Made by a program: the position numbers and the translations under genes. The notes below the pieces were generated by a model that saw nothing but the letters and a program-made list of their open reading frames with translations, made no database searches and was not told where the DNA came from. Positions 1 to 7,785 of a stretch of DNA of 64,000 nt are shown here, in pieces (within the stretch, counting starts at the first letter, position 1; the number at the start of each line of letters is the position of its first letter). Source of the DNA: Thalassotalea_H sp040779345 (GTDB taxonomy: Bacteria; Pseudomonadota; Gammaproteobacteria; Enterobacterales; Alteromonadaceae); contig JBFONU010000008.1 in the NCBI GenBank assembly GCA_040779345.1, positions 130,682-194,681 of the forward strand, written 5' to 3'.

Positions 1-332
1 TCATAAAACTGTGTCATATCAATAATTAAATCGCGCACAACTGGTAATCCCGGTAACGGGCGTAAAACGATAACATTCGCTTTAAGCTCAGACAAAGGTG
101 TAATACACGCTAAGCCATTTTTACCATTCATGTTTAAACCGTCTGAACCACAAACCCCTTCACGGCATGAACGACGGAAAGATAAAGAAGAATCTTGCTC
201 TTTTAGCAAGATCAACGCATCTAATACCATCATATCCGAGCCTTCTGGGATCTCTAGCTCGTACTCTTTCATGTAAGGTTTAGTGTCTACATCAGCATTA
301 TATCGGTAAATCGAAAATTTCTGTTTCATCAT
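1..332 (-). CDS. sdhB: Succinate dehydrogenase iron-sulfur subunit (partial, N-terminal part)
   Basis: SdhB carries electrons from the SdhA flavin to the membrane quinone site. Only about 110 N-terminal residues lie in the window; the C-terminal part with the [4Fe-4S] and [3Fe-4S] cysteines is beyond base 1. The visible part contains the plant-type ferredoxin signature SCREGVCGSDG and a following NGLAC, which bind the [2Fe-2S] cluster. Two adjacent ATGs begin the gene (332 and 329). The AGGA Shine-Dalgarno is 4 bases from the first and 7 from the second, so translation may begin at 329. It follows sdhA by 19 bases as the last sdhCDAB gene. Identification is certain; only the end is missing. 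Confidence 0.97.
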   Translation of the reverse strand, partial: MMKQKFSIYRYNADVDTKPYMKEYELEIPEGSDMMVLDALILLKEQDSSLSFRRSCREGVCGSDGLNMNGKNGLACITPLSELKANVIVLRPLPGLPVVRDLIIDMTQFY

Positions 333-351
333 TTATTCCTACAATAACGTC

Positions 352-2118
352 CTAGTAAACACGAGCTTTCGGTGGGAAAGCATCACGGTGAACGGGAGAC
401 ATGTTAACTTGACGTTTTGTCATATCTTCGGTATCAGGAGAATAGATAGAGTGACATAACCAGTTTTCATCATCACGCTCAGTAAAATCTTGACGAGCAT
501 GTGCGCCACGAGATTCTGTACGGAAGTTCGCTGCTTTTGCTGAACAAAAGGCAGTTTCCATTAAGTTATCAAGCTCTAAACATTCAATACGTTGGGTATT
601 AAATTCAGATGATTTATCGTCTAGTTTGGCATTTTGTAAGCGTTCACGAATTTCCGTTAACTCTTTCATACCTTGCGCCATTGCTTCGCCTTCACGGAAT
701 ACCGAGAAGTTAAGTTGCATACATTGCTGCAAATCTTTACGTATCTGAGTAGGATCTTCACCCGTAGTTGAAGATTCCCAACGATTCGTACGCGCTAACG
801 AAGCTTCTAAATCAGATGCTGATGCTTCTTTACCAAACTCAGTATCATTTAGATAGGTACCTAAGAATTTACCTGCTGCACGACCAAAGACCACTAAATC
901 GAGTAATGAGTTACCTCCTAATCGGTTCGCACCATGTACAGAGACACAAGCGATTTCACCAACAGCAAATAAACCTTCAACAATCGTTTCTTTTCCATCA
1001 GCGCCAACATTAATGGCTTGACCATTTACATTAGTTGGTACACCACCCATTTGATAATGACAGGTTGGAATAACCGGAATTGGCTCTTCAGCCGGATCAA
1101 CATGAGCAAATGTTTTAGATAAATCACACACGCCTGGTAATTGTTTATCAAGCGTTTCTCGACCTAAATGGTCAAGTTTAAGCTTAATATGAGGACCCCA
1201 AGGGCCGTCGCAACCACGACCTTCTCGGATTTCTGTCATCATTGAACGCGCAACAACATCACGACCGGCAAGATCTTTAGCGTTAGGTGCATAACGTTCC
1301 ATGAAACGCTCACCGTCTTTATTTAATAAGTAACCACCTTCACCACGACAACCTTCGGTAACAAGTACACCGGCACCTGCGATACCTGTAGGGTGGAACT
1401 GCCACATTTCCATATCTTGCATTTGAATACCAGCACGAAGTGACATTCCCACTCCGTCACCCGTATTGATGTGAGCGTTAGTCGTTGAAGCGAAAATACG
1501 ACCTGCACCACCGGTAGCTAATACCGTTGCACGTGCTTTAAAGTAAACGACTTCACCAGTTTCAATACAAATAGCGGTTGTACCAACAATGGCACCGTCA
1601 CTATTTTTTACTAAATCTAAGGCATACCATTCTGAATAAACGTTCGTTTTGTTTTTAACGTTTTGTTGGTATAAACAATGAAGTAAAGCATGGCCAGTAC
1701 GGTCAGCAGCAGCAGCCGTACGAGCAGCTTGTTCTCCACCAAAGTTTTTTGACTGCCCACCAAATGGACGTTGGTAAACTTTGCCGTTTTCGAAACGAGA
1801 AAATGGTAAGCCCATTTTTTCTAATTCGATAATAGATTCTGGTCCTGTTTTACACATGTACTCAATAGCATCTTGATCACCAATGTAATCAGACCCTTTC
1901 ACGGTATCGTACATATGTTGTTCCCAATGATCTTCATGGGCATTACCTAACGCAACGGTAATACCACCTTGCGCAGAAACCGTATGAGAACGAGTTGGGA
2001 AAACTTTAGAAATCAAAGCACATGATTTGCCTGATTCTGAAATTGCTAATGCGGCGCGCATACCTGCACCACCTGCGCCAATGACAATGGCGTCAAATTC
2101 ACGAACTGGAACGCTCAC
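352..2118 (-). CDS. sdhA: Succinate dehydrogenase flavoprotein subunit
   Basis: SdhA oxidises succinate to fumarate on the cytoplasmic face of complex II. The 588-residue length equals that of E. coli SdhA. The N-terminal Rossmann FAD motif GAGGAGMRAAL, the SHTVSAQGG segment that holds the FAD-linking histidine, the HPTGIAGAG region and the RGEGGYLLN / GRDVVARS active-site segments are all present, ending in AFPPKARVY. The start is GTG, directly abutting the TAA of sdhD (TAAGTG), so SdhA is probably made by translational coupling. No ATG gives the conserved PVREFDAIVIGAG N-terminus. Identity is certain. Confidence 0.98.
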   Translation of the reverse strand: MSVPVREFDAIVIGAGGAGMRAALAISESGKSCALISKVFPTRSHTVSAQGGITVALGNAHEDHWEQHMYDTVKGSDYIGDQDAIEYMCKTGPESIIELEKMGLPFSRFENGKVYQRPFGGQSKNFGGEQAARTAAAADRTGHALLHCLYQQNVKNKTNVYSEWYALDLVKNSDGAIVGTTAICIETGEVVYFKARATVLATGGAGRIFASTTNAHINTGDGVGMSLRAGIQMQDMEMWQFHPTGIAGAGVLVTEGCRGEGGYLLNKDGERFMERYAPNAKDLAGRDVVARSMMTEIREGRGCDGPWGPHIKLKLDHLGRETLDKQLPGVCDLSKTFAHVDPAEEPIPVIPTCHYQMGGVPTNVNGQAINVGADGKETIVEGLFAVGEIACVSVHGANRLGGNSLLDLVVFGRAAGKFLGTYLNDTEFGKEASASDLEASLARTNRWESSTTGEDPTQIRKDLQQCMQLNFSVFREGEAMAQGMKELTEIRERLQNAKLDDKSSEFNTQRIECLELDNLMETAFCSAKAANFRTESRGAHARQDFTERDDENWLCHSIYSPDTEDMTKRQVNMSPVHRDAFPPKARVY

Positions 2119-2466
2119 TTAAACACCCCACACAGTTAAAAAGCCCATTACTAAGTAAGCAAGTAATGTAACGGCAAAAATAAATTGTAAACCACCACGT
2201 AAAAACGCGGGCTTAATGTAATCAGACAAGACTTGCCAAATACCAATCCATGCATGGATTAACAAAGCAAATAGCGCCAAAATTGTGAAAACCTTTGTAC
2301 AAAGCCCTGAGAAAAAACCTTGCCAAATGTCATATGTTACGTCTGTTGTCGTAACAAAAAAACCTAGAATATAGAACGTATACAAAGCGAGAATAATTGC
2401 ACTCGTTCTAATAAGAATAAAGTCATGTACGCCACTACGGCCTACAGTTGCTGCATTGTTTACCAT
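2119..2466 (-). CDS. sdhD: Succinate dehydrogenase membrane anchor subunit
   Basis: Small hydrophobic anchor of complex II, 115 residues with three predicted membrane helices. It binds heme b with SdhC and forms part of the ubiquinone pocket. The second helix contains LLIHAWIGIWQVLSDYI, where the His is the expected heme ligand and the Asp-Tyr pair lies near the quinone site, as in E. coli SdhD. It starts at ATG inside the last codons of sdhC (7-base overlap) and its stop touches the sdhA start, a tightly coupled sdhC-D-A order. No anomaly seen. Confidence 0.96.
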   Translation of the reverse strand: MVNNAATVGRSGVHDFILIRTSAIILALYTFYILGFFVTTTDVTYDIWQGFFSGLCTKVFTILALFALLIHAWIGIWQVLSDYIKPAFLRGGLQFIFAVTLLAYLVMGFLTVWGV

Positions 2467-2834
2467 AAGTTAACTCCTACAACGATGGTTAAAATTAACC
2501 AAAGAGCGATGACAAATTTTGCACTGGCGTTGCCAGAGTCAAGCTCCTCGAAGTGCCCTAAATCCATTAGTAAATGACGTATCCCGCCAAGTACATGGTA
2601 AATTAGTGCTGAGCAAATACCGATGATAATTAAAGTAAAGAACCAGCCATCAAGTAATGATTTAACTTGAGCGAATCCTTCAGCTGATGATAATGATAAT
2701 GAAAGTGTCCACAACAAAATACCAATAGCAAATACCATAATCACACCAGAAATACGGTGTAAAATAGAAACATTTGCTGCTGGATGCATTTTAATTGTAG
2801 TCAGGTCTAGGTTTACAGGACGTTGTTTTTTCAC
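2460..2834 (-). CDS. sdhC: Succinate dehydrogenase cytochrome b556 subunit
   Basis: First gene of the sdh operon: a 124-residue membrane anchor with three hydrophobic helices. The family signature is visible: RPVNLDL near the N-terminus, SILHRISG (Ser and Arg at the quinone site) and the heme-ligand helix HVLGGIRHLLMDLG. Translation appears to start at GTG (base 2834), since the conserved N-terminus KKQRPVNLDL begins there and no upstream ATG exists. An AGG lies about 9 bases upstream. The gene overlaps sdhD by 7 bases. It is divergent from gltA, the usual gammaproteobacterial arrangement. Confidence 0.96.
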   Translation of the reverse strand: MKKQRPVNLDLTTIKMHPAANVSILHRISGVIMVFAIGILLWTLSLSLSSAEGFAQVKSLLDGWFFTLIIIGICSALIYHVLGGIRHLLMDLGHFEELDSGNASAKFVIALWLILTIVVGVNLW

Positions 2835-2985
2835 GATTGTGCCTAAGAGCTCTTAGAGCCTTCAACTTTTTTTTATTGCTACCCACAGATAATACTTAAT
2901 ATTAGAGATGAGCAACCCCCCAACGATCTTAGTCAAATATTTACAAACTTACATAAAATTTGAATACATTAGACAGATCACCCTG

Positions 2986-3014
2986 ATTATATAGCCGATA
3001 ATCTTTAATTACAA
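2986..3014 (-). promoter_or_regulatory. Probable sigma-70 promoter of sdhCDAB, in the 409-base divergent sdhC-gltA region
   Basis: On the minus strand TTGTAA and TATAAT are separated by exactly 17 bases, about 150 bases upstream of the sdhC start. A 14-base perfect palindrome, CTAAGAGCTCTTAG (2843-2856), lies just ahead of sdhC and could be a regulator site or leader hairpin. I recognise no CRP or ArcA site by eye. The rest of 2835-3243 holds no ORF. Confidence 0.55.
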
Positions 3015-3119
3015 TTTACTTAATAGACAAATTTACCGTTATTTTTAAAGGCTTATGACTATTTATTGACCTATAACAAAGAAACATATGACTTTAGTCT
3101 AATCTTATAATAAAACGGA

Positions 3120-3150
3120 TTGACTTTAGGGGGGGATCTTGAAGTAGAAT
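3120..3150 (+). promoter_or_regulatory. Possible gltA promoter
   Basis: TTGACT at 3120-3125 and TAGAAT at 3145-3150 face gltA. The 19-base spacer is long and contains a run of seven G, so promoter strength is uncertain. The next clear signal is AGGGG about 10 bases before the gltA ATG. Confidence 0.4.
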
Positions 3151-3243
3151 ACTGCGCAGTTTTATATTCATAAAAACTGATTAACTTTTCATTTTATTTG
3201 AAATAGCTTAAATCAGAAAACGAATTAGATAGGGGTACAACAT

Positions 3244-4530
3244 ATGGCTGATTCAAAAGCCTCTCTTAGTATTGATGGAAAAGTAATTGCCGAGTTACCG
3301 ATTGTTTCTGGTACGGCTGGTAATGACGTTATTGATATTCGTACATTAGGTAGTGCAGGCTATTTCACATACGACCCAGGCTTTTTAGCGACGGCTTCAT
3401 GTGAATCAGCTATTACGTTTATTGACGGTGGTAAAGGTGTTTTACAGCATCGCGGTTACCCAATTGATAGTTTAGCAAAACAAGCGGACTATTTAGAAGT
3501 TTGTTATATCCTCCTTAATGGTGAAGCACCAAGCAAATCACAATATGATGAGTTCTCAAGTATTATTACCAACCATACAATGGTGCATGAAAAATTAGCT
3601 CATTTCTTCCATGGTTTCTTACCTGACGCTCATCCAATGGCAATGGTATGTGGTGTTGTTGGTGCTATGTCATCTTTTTATCACAGTGATTTAGATATTA
3701 ACGAACCTGATCAACGTATGCGCAGCGCACATCGTTTAATTGCTAAAATGCCGACTATTTCAGCAATGGCGTATAAATATAGCATTGGTCAACCTTTTGT
3801 ATATCCACGTAATGATTTAACCTACGCGGAAAACTTTTTGCATATGATGTTCTCAGTACCAGCTGAAGAATACAAAGTGAGCCCTACTGTAGCTCGTGCA
3901 ATGGATAGGATTTTTACGCTTCATGCCGATCACGAGCAAAATGCTTCAACGTCAACGGTACGTTTAGCCGGCTCTTCAGGTGCTAATCCATATGCTTGTA
4001 TCGCAGCAGGTGTCGCTTCGTTATGGGGACCCGCACATGGCGGCGCAAACGAAGCTTGTTTAACGATGCTAGAAGAAATTGGTTCGCTTGATCGCGTTGA
4101 TGAGTTTGTTGCTAAAGCTAAAGATAAAAATGACCCTTTCCGTTTAATGGGCTTTGGTCATCGTGTTTATAAGAACTTCGATCCTCGTGCTACAGTAATG
4201 CGTGAAACATGTCATGAAGTATTAAAAGAGTTAGGCATTAAAGATCCTTTACTAGACGTTGCTATGGCACTTGAAAAGGTAGCCCTTGAAGATTCATATT
4301 TCATTGAGAAGAAACTTTACCCTAACGTAGATTTTTACTCAGGAATTATCTTAAAAGCGATTGGTATTCCAACTAATATGTTTACCGTAATTTTTGCAAT
4401 GTCTCGTACTGTCGGATGGATTTCTCACTGGGACGAAATGTTAGGTCAACCAGGTCAAAAAATTGGTCGCCCTCGTCAAAACTATGTCGGTGAAATCAAC
4501 AGAGAATTCACGCCGCTTAAAGATAGATAA
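3244..4530 (+). CDS. gltA: Citrate synthase (type II, hexameric)
   Basis: Condenses acetyl-CoA with oxaloacetate to start the TCA cycle in the cytoplasm. The length, 428 residues, is that of the NADH-sensitive type II enzyme of gammaproteobacteria. The three catalytic segments are present: GPAHGGANEA (first His), GFGHRVYKNFDPRA (second His) and NVDFYSG (Asp). It starts at ATG 3244 behind AGGGG and is followed by a strong terminator, so it is probably monocistronic. It is divergent from sdhCDAB, and the shared 409-base region probably coordinates both. Confidence 0.98.
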   Translation: MADSKASLSIDGKVIAELPIVSGTAGNDVIDIRTLGSAGYFTYDPGFLATASCESAITFIDGGKGVLQHRGYPIDSLAKQADYLEVCYILLNGEAPSKSQYDEFSSIITNHTMVHEKLAHFFHGFLPDAHPMAMVCGVVGAMSSFYHSDLDINEPDQRMRSAHRLIAKMPTISAMAYKYSIGQPFVYPRNDLTYAENFLHMMFSVPAEEYKVSPTVARAMDRIFTLHADHEQNASTSTVRLAGSSGANPYACIAAGVASLWGPAHGGANEACLTMLEEIGSLDRVDEFVAKAKDKNDPFRLMGFGHRVYKNFDPRATVMRETCHEVLKELGIKDPLLDVAMALEKVALEDSYFIEKKLYPNVDFYSGIILKAIGIPTNMFTVIFAMSRTVGWISHWDEMLGQPGQKIGRPRQNYVGEINREFTPLKDR

Positions 4531-4548
4531 GCTTTCGAATTTATCATT

Positions 4549-4576
4549 AAAAAGGCAGCTATAAGCTGCCTTTTTT
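4549..4576 (+). terminator. Rho-independent terminator of gltA
   Basis: Stem AAAAAGGCAGCT (4549-4560), a 3-base ATA loop and AGCTGCCTTTTTT (4564-4576), 18 bases after the gltA stop. GC-rich stem base followed by six T: a textbook intrinsic terminator. Confidence 0.9.
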
Positions 4577-4867
4577 CATTTTTAAACCTGAAATAAAGCA
4601 AATTAAATGGCAACAATTGCCGCACTTTTCAAACAGGCGATTGAACTAATTACTCAAATAACTATTCACTTTGTATATTGAATACAAAACTTAAAAAGTG
4701 GCTTTTATAGCAGTGATTTTCCTCTACTCTGTTTAAATAAAAACAGTGACTTTCGATTAACTTTTATCGAATTTCCTATCGGGTAAATGTCTTTCCTATT
4801 CAGCTTTAGCCTGCTCAATTTTTCGACTCACTGGTTAAGAGAAAATAAGGAGAAACATGGGTTATTC

Positions 4868-4896
4868 TAGATTATCCCTTGCACTCGCTATATAAT
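4868..4896 (+). promoter_or_regulatory. Possible tcdA promoter within the gltA-tcdA gap (4577-4925)
   Basis: A consensus TATAAT (4891-4896) lies 17 bases after TAGATT, a weak -35. Transcription would begin about 20 bases before the tcdA ATG, and no good Shine-Dalgarno is visible. The remainder of the 349-base gap, after the gltA terminator, shows no ORF, RNA gene or long repeat. Confidence 0.4.
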
Positions 4897-4925
4897 GCGG
4901 CATCAAAAATTTCTAGTATTACATC

Positions 4926-5714
4926 ATGTCTGAATATCAATTAAGGTTTGGTGGCATTGCTCGCCTTTATGGCCAGTCAGGTGCCCAAATAATAAAAAAC
5001 TCACATTTTTGTGTCATTGGCATTGGCGGAGTTGGTTCTTGGGCCGCCGAAGCATTAGCACGAAGTGGGGTTGGTGAAATAACCTTAATTGACCTTGATG
5101 ATATTTGCACAACTAATATTAATCGACAAATTCATGCTCTCTCTAATACGGTTGGAGACAGCAAAGTTGATGTTATGGCAGAGCGAATTACTCAAATAAA
5201 TCCTGAGTGTAAGGTTAACTGCATAGAAGATTTTGTTACCGCAGAGAACTTATTTGACTTGATGTCTAAAGGTTATGACTATGTTATTGATGCCATTGAC
5301 TCAGTAAAAATTAAAACAGCAATTATTGCTCATTGTAAACGCAATAAAATCCCCATGATCACTATCGGCGGAGCCGGTGGACAAACAGATCCTAGCCAAA
5401 TCCAGCTTTCAGATTTAAGCCAAACTTATCAAGATCCTTTACTTTCAAAAGTGAGAAATCAGCTGCGCAGAGAATATAACTTTAGTCGAAATACTAAACG
5501 AAAATTTGGCATAGATGCCGTTTTTTCAACAGAGCAATTAATGTATCCAGACGCTAATGGAGAAGTCTGCCACGCCAAGCAAACTCAAGAAGGCGCTATG
5601 CGTTTAGACTGTAGTGGCGGTTTTGGCGCGGCAACGCATGTTACTGCAAGTTTTGCCTTTTTTGCTGTAGGGAAAGCCATGAATCGATTGATAAATAAAA
5701 AACTCTCAATTTAA
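4926..5714 (+). CDS. tcdA: tRNA threonylcarbamoyladenosine dehydratase (TcdA/CsdL, E1-like)
   Basis: Member of the ThiF/MoeB/HesA E1-like superfamily. TcdA uses ATP to dehydrate t6A37 in tRNA to cyclic ct6A. The nucleotide-binding GIGGVGSWAAEALARSG lies near residues 32-48, followed by DLDDICTTNINRQ with the conserved Asp and Arg. Downstream TIGGAGGQ and LDCSGGFGA match the TcdA branch, and the length of 262 residues is close to E. coli TcdA. It converges on a CsdA-CsdE fusion with only 11 bases between stops. In E. coli CsdL takes part in the Csd sulfur-transfer system, so the neighbourhood supports the call. Confidence 0.93.
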   Translation: MSEYQLRFGGIARLYGQSGAQIIKNSHFCVIGIGGVGSWAAEALARSGVGEITLIDLDDICTTNINRQIHALSNTVGDSKVDVMAERITQINPECKVNCIEDFVTAENLFDLMSKGYDYVIDAIDSVKIKTAIIAHCKRNKIPMITIGGAGGQTDPSQIQLSDLSQTYQDPLLSKVRNQLRREYNFSRNTKRKFGIDAVFSTEQLMYPDANGEVCHAKQTQEGAMRLDCSGGFGAATHVTASFAFFAVGKAMNRLINKKLSI

Positions 5715-5725
5715 CAAATTTAGTT

Positions 5726-7405
5726 TTAAGCGACTGAATTTCTGATTTTTTTAACTATCGCTAATAATCCATTGCCTCGAGAAGGGCTTAAATGTCGAAT
5801 AAGCCCTAATTGTTCAAAGTAGTCTTCAATATCAAAATGCAAAATGTCATGAGACGTTTTATGATTAAAAGCCGCTAAGACTATAACCAATAATCCTCTG
5901 ATCACTTTTGCATTACTGTCTGCTTCAAATGAAAATATCCCCTCAGAAGAGATAGAGACAGATAACCAGGCAGCACTTTCACAACCAGAAATTATTGTTT
6001 CATCTGATCTTAACGTTTTCGGCATACGGTTAAGTGTTTTACCCAACAGCATGATTTCTCGGTGTTTTGCATCCCAACTTTTAGCTTGTGAAAACGTTAA
6101 TAACATTTCTTCACTGGGACTAACGGCTTTATGAGATCCAAAAGTATCAAGAGTTTCCTGTGAGTTATTGCTGCTAAATTCATTGTTATGATCCTTTAAA
6201 ATTTCTTTTAAAGTACCAATGCAATAATCAATTTCATTAAAACTATTGTAGGGAGCAAGAGATATTCGAATACAACCTGATATATGTAAATATTCCATCA
6301 ATGGCATAGCACAATGATGCCCAACCCGAACCGCAATATTCGCAACATCAAGGCTAGTTGAAATATCTTGCTGATGATGACCGTTAATAATAAAAGAAAA
6401 CAACGGGATATCAGGCTTTTCTCGTACAACAAATTCCAAAGCTTCTAACTCAGATAACTGTGCAAAAGCATAATCTAAGAGTTGCTGTTTATAGTGATTA
6501 TTGGTGTTTAATTGATATTCGCTAATAAAATCAATTGCTGAAGAGAATGCTACAACCCCCGCAATATTTGGCGTACCGGCCTCAAATTTAAAAGGTAAAT
6601 CATTAAATGTAGTTCCTGAAAAACTGACTTGCTTGATCATCTCTCCACCCGATTGATAAACGGGCATCTGTTGTAATAAATGCATTTTACCGTAAAGAAC
6701 ACCAACACCTGTTGGTCCATACATTTTATGCGCTGAAAACACATAAAAGTCACAATCAAATTGTTGAACATCAACAGGAATATGTGCAATAGCTTGCGCG
6801 CCATCAATTAACGTTTTTGCCCCTACCGATTTAGCTTTTCTGATAATACGCTCAATTGGGTTTATTTTACCGATAACATTAGAGAGATGACTACAACAAA
6901 CAAGCTTGGTTTTTTCATTGATAACCTCATTGAGCATTTTACAATCAATACGTCCGACATCATCAAGTGGAAGTAATTTAATCACCGCCCCCGTTCTTTT
7001 AGCCACTATCTGCCAAGGGACAATGTTGGCATGATGCTCAACATGCGATAGCACAATTTCATCCCCCACAGAAAGGTTATTCATGCCCCAGGATTGAGCC
7101 ACTAAATTGATGCTTTCGGTGGTACCTTTAGTCCAAATGATTTCATGGGGAAAAGCCGCATTAATAAAATGCTGAACTTTGACTCGCGATGCTTCAAAAG
7201 CACTAGTTGCTCTTGCACTTAGCTGATGTGCAGCACGATGAACATTGGCATTATATTGGCGATAATATTCTTGTTCCTTGTCAATAACACATAAAGGCTT
7301 TTGCGTCGTAGCACCATTGTCAAAATACACAATTTCTGTGTCATTGATTTTTTCTTCAAGCAATGGAAATAATGATCTAAAGGTGATGGGATCAAAGGCA
7401 CTCAT
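5726..7405 (-). CDS. csdA: Fused cysteine desulfurase CsdA and SufE-like sulfur acceptor CsdE
   Basis: A 559-residue protein joining two partners that are separate in E. coli. Residues 1-404 are a group II (SufS/CsdA) cysteine desulfurase: PLP lysine K227 in SAHKMYGPTG and the persulfide-forming C365 in VGHHCAMP. A polar linker runs from about 405 to 432. Residues 433-559 are a complete SufE/CsdE domain, with acceptor C475 in SGCESAAW and the conserved ADSNAKVIRGLL and HLSPSRGNGL segments. Nothing looks truncated: both active cysteines are intact and no stop or frameshift lies at the junction. I take ATG 7405 as start; a TTG 15 bases upstream is in frame but has no ribosome-binding site. The fusion should pass sulfur from cysteine intramolecularly. 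Its neighbour TcdA fits the Csd system. Confidence 0.93.
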   Translation of the reverse strand: MSAFDPITFRSLFPLLEEKINDTEIVYFDNGATTQKPLCVIDKEQEYYRQYNANVHRAAHQLSARATSAFEASRVKVQHFINAAFPHEIIWTKGTTESINLVAQSWGMNNLSVGDEIVLSHVEHHANIVPWQIVAKRTGAVIKLLPLDDVGRIDCKMLNEVINEKTKLVCCSHLSNVIGKINPIERIIRKAKSVGAKTLIDGAQAIAHIPVDVQQFDCDFYVFSAHKMYGPTGVGVLYGKMHLLQQMPVYQSGGEMIKQVSFSGTTFNDLPFKFEAGTPNIAGVVAFSSAIDFISEYQLNTNNHYKQQLLDYAFAQLSELEALEFVVREKPDIPLFSFIINGHHQQDISTSLDVANIAVRVGHHCAMPLMEYLHISGCIRISLAPYNSFNEIDYCIGTLKEILKDHNNEFSSNNSQETLDTFGSHKAVSPSEEMLLTFSQAKSWDAKHREIMLLGKTLNRMPKTLRSDETIISGCESAAWLSVSISSEGIFSFEADSNAKVIRGLLVIVLAAFNHKTSHDILHFDIEDYFEQLGLIRHLSPSRGNGLLAIVKKIRNSVA

Positions 7406-7557
7406 AGGTAAATGATACAAACAAAAATATTTTAATAATTATATCTTAATTATTTCAATGAGATCTCTCTAAAACTGCTTTTTTGGCTACTTTTATTATA
7501 GGTTTTTTGTACAAAAATAAGCTATACCTAATGTACGATAACCAGTAGGTGATATGT

Positions 7558-7785
7558 ATGCCTTTATTTTCATGGTTTACCCGCACTAAAAAAGTTCAAG
7601 CAGCAATGCTTAAAGCAGATCATATTGATGAAAAAATCACTTCATTTAATGCCAGCACGATGTGGCCAACTGCACAAGTAAGGAGAAATATCATAGTGAG
7701 CCAACAGCAAATGACGGATGCTCGCTACAAAAATCAGCAAACAATAGCAAAAGCTAATACGAATAAAAATCAGCTTAATAGCTAA
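7558..7785 (+). CDS. Hypothetical small protein
   Basis: A 75-residue polar protein (MPLFSWFTRTKKVQ...) with no signal peptide or membrane helix and a Gln/Asn/Lys-rich C-terminus. I do not recognise a family. ATG 7558 is preferred over an in-frame GTG at 7549 because AGG (7547-7549) then sits 8 bases upstream. Its last 11 bases overlap, convergently, the end of the metalloprotease gene. It is probably real, given the ribosome-binding site and compact fit, but this is inference from one sequence. Confidence 0.5.
   Translation: MPLFSWFTRTKKVQAAMLKADHIDEKITSFNASTMWPTAQVRRNIIVSQQQMTDARYKNQQTIAKANTNKNQLNS

Noticed and set aside
768..1013. Open frame of 81 codons on the plus strand
   Set aside because: It is antisense to sdhA, with no ribosome-binding site and a low-complexity product; treated as a shadow of the real gene. 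The same applies to other frames inside dnaE, clpB, bamA and lpxB.
2684..2702. Fur-box-like GATGATAATGATAATGAAA
   Set aside because: It lies inside the sdhC coding region and simply encodes a Ser/Leu-rich stretch; position makes a Fur operator unlikely.
7406..7420. Upstream TTG start for the CsdA-CsdE fusion
   Set aside because: No Shine-Dalgarno; ATG 7405 begins the conserved N-terminus.
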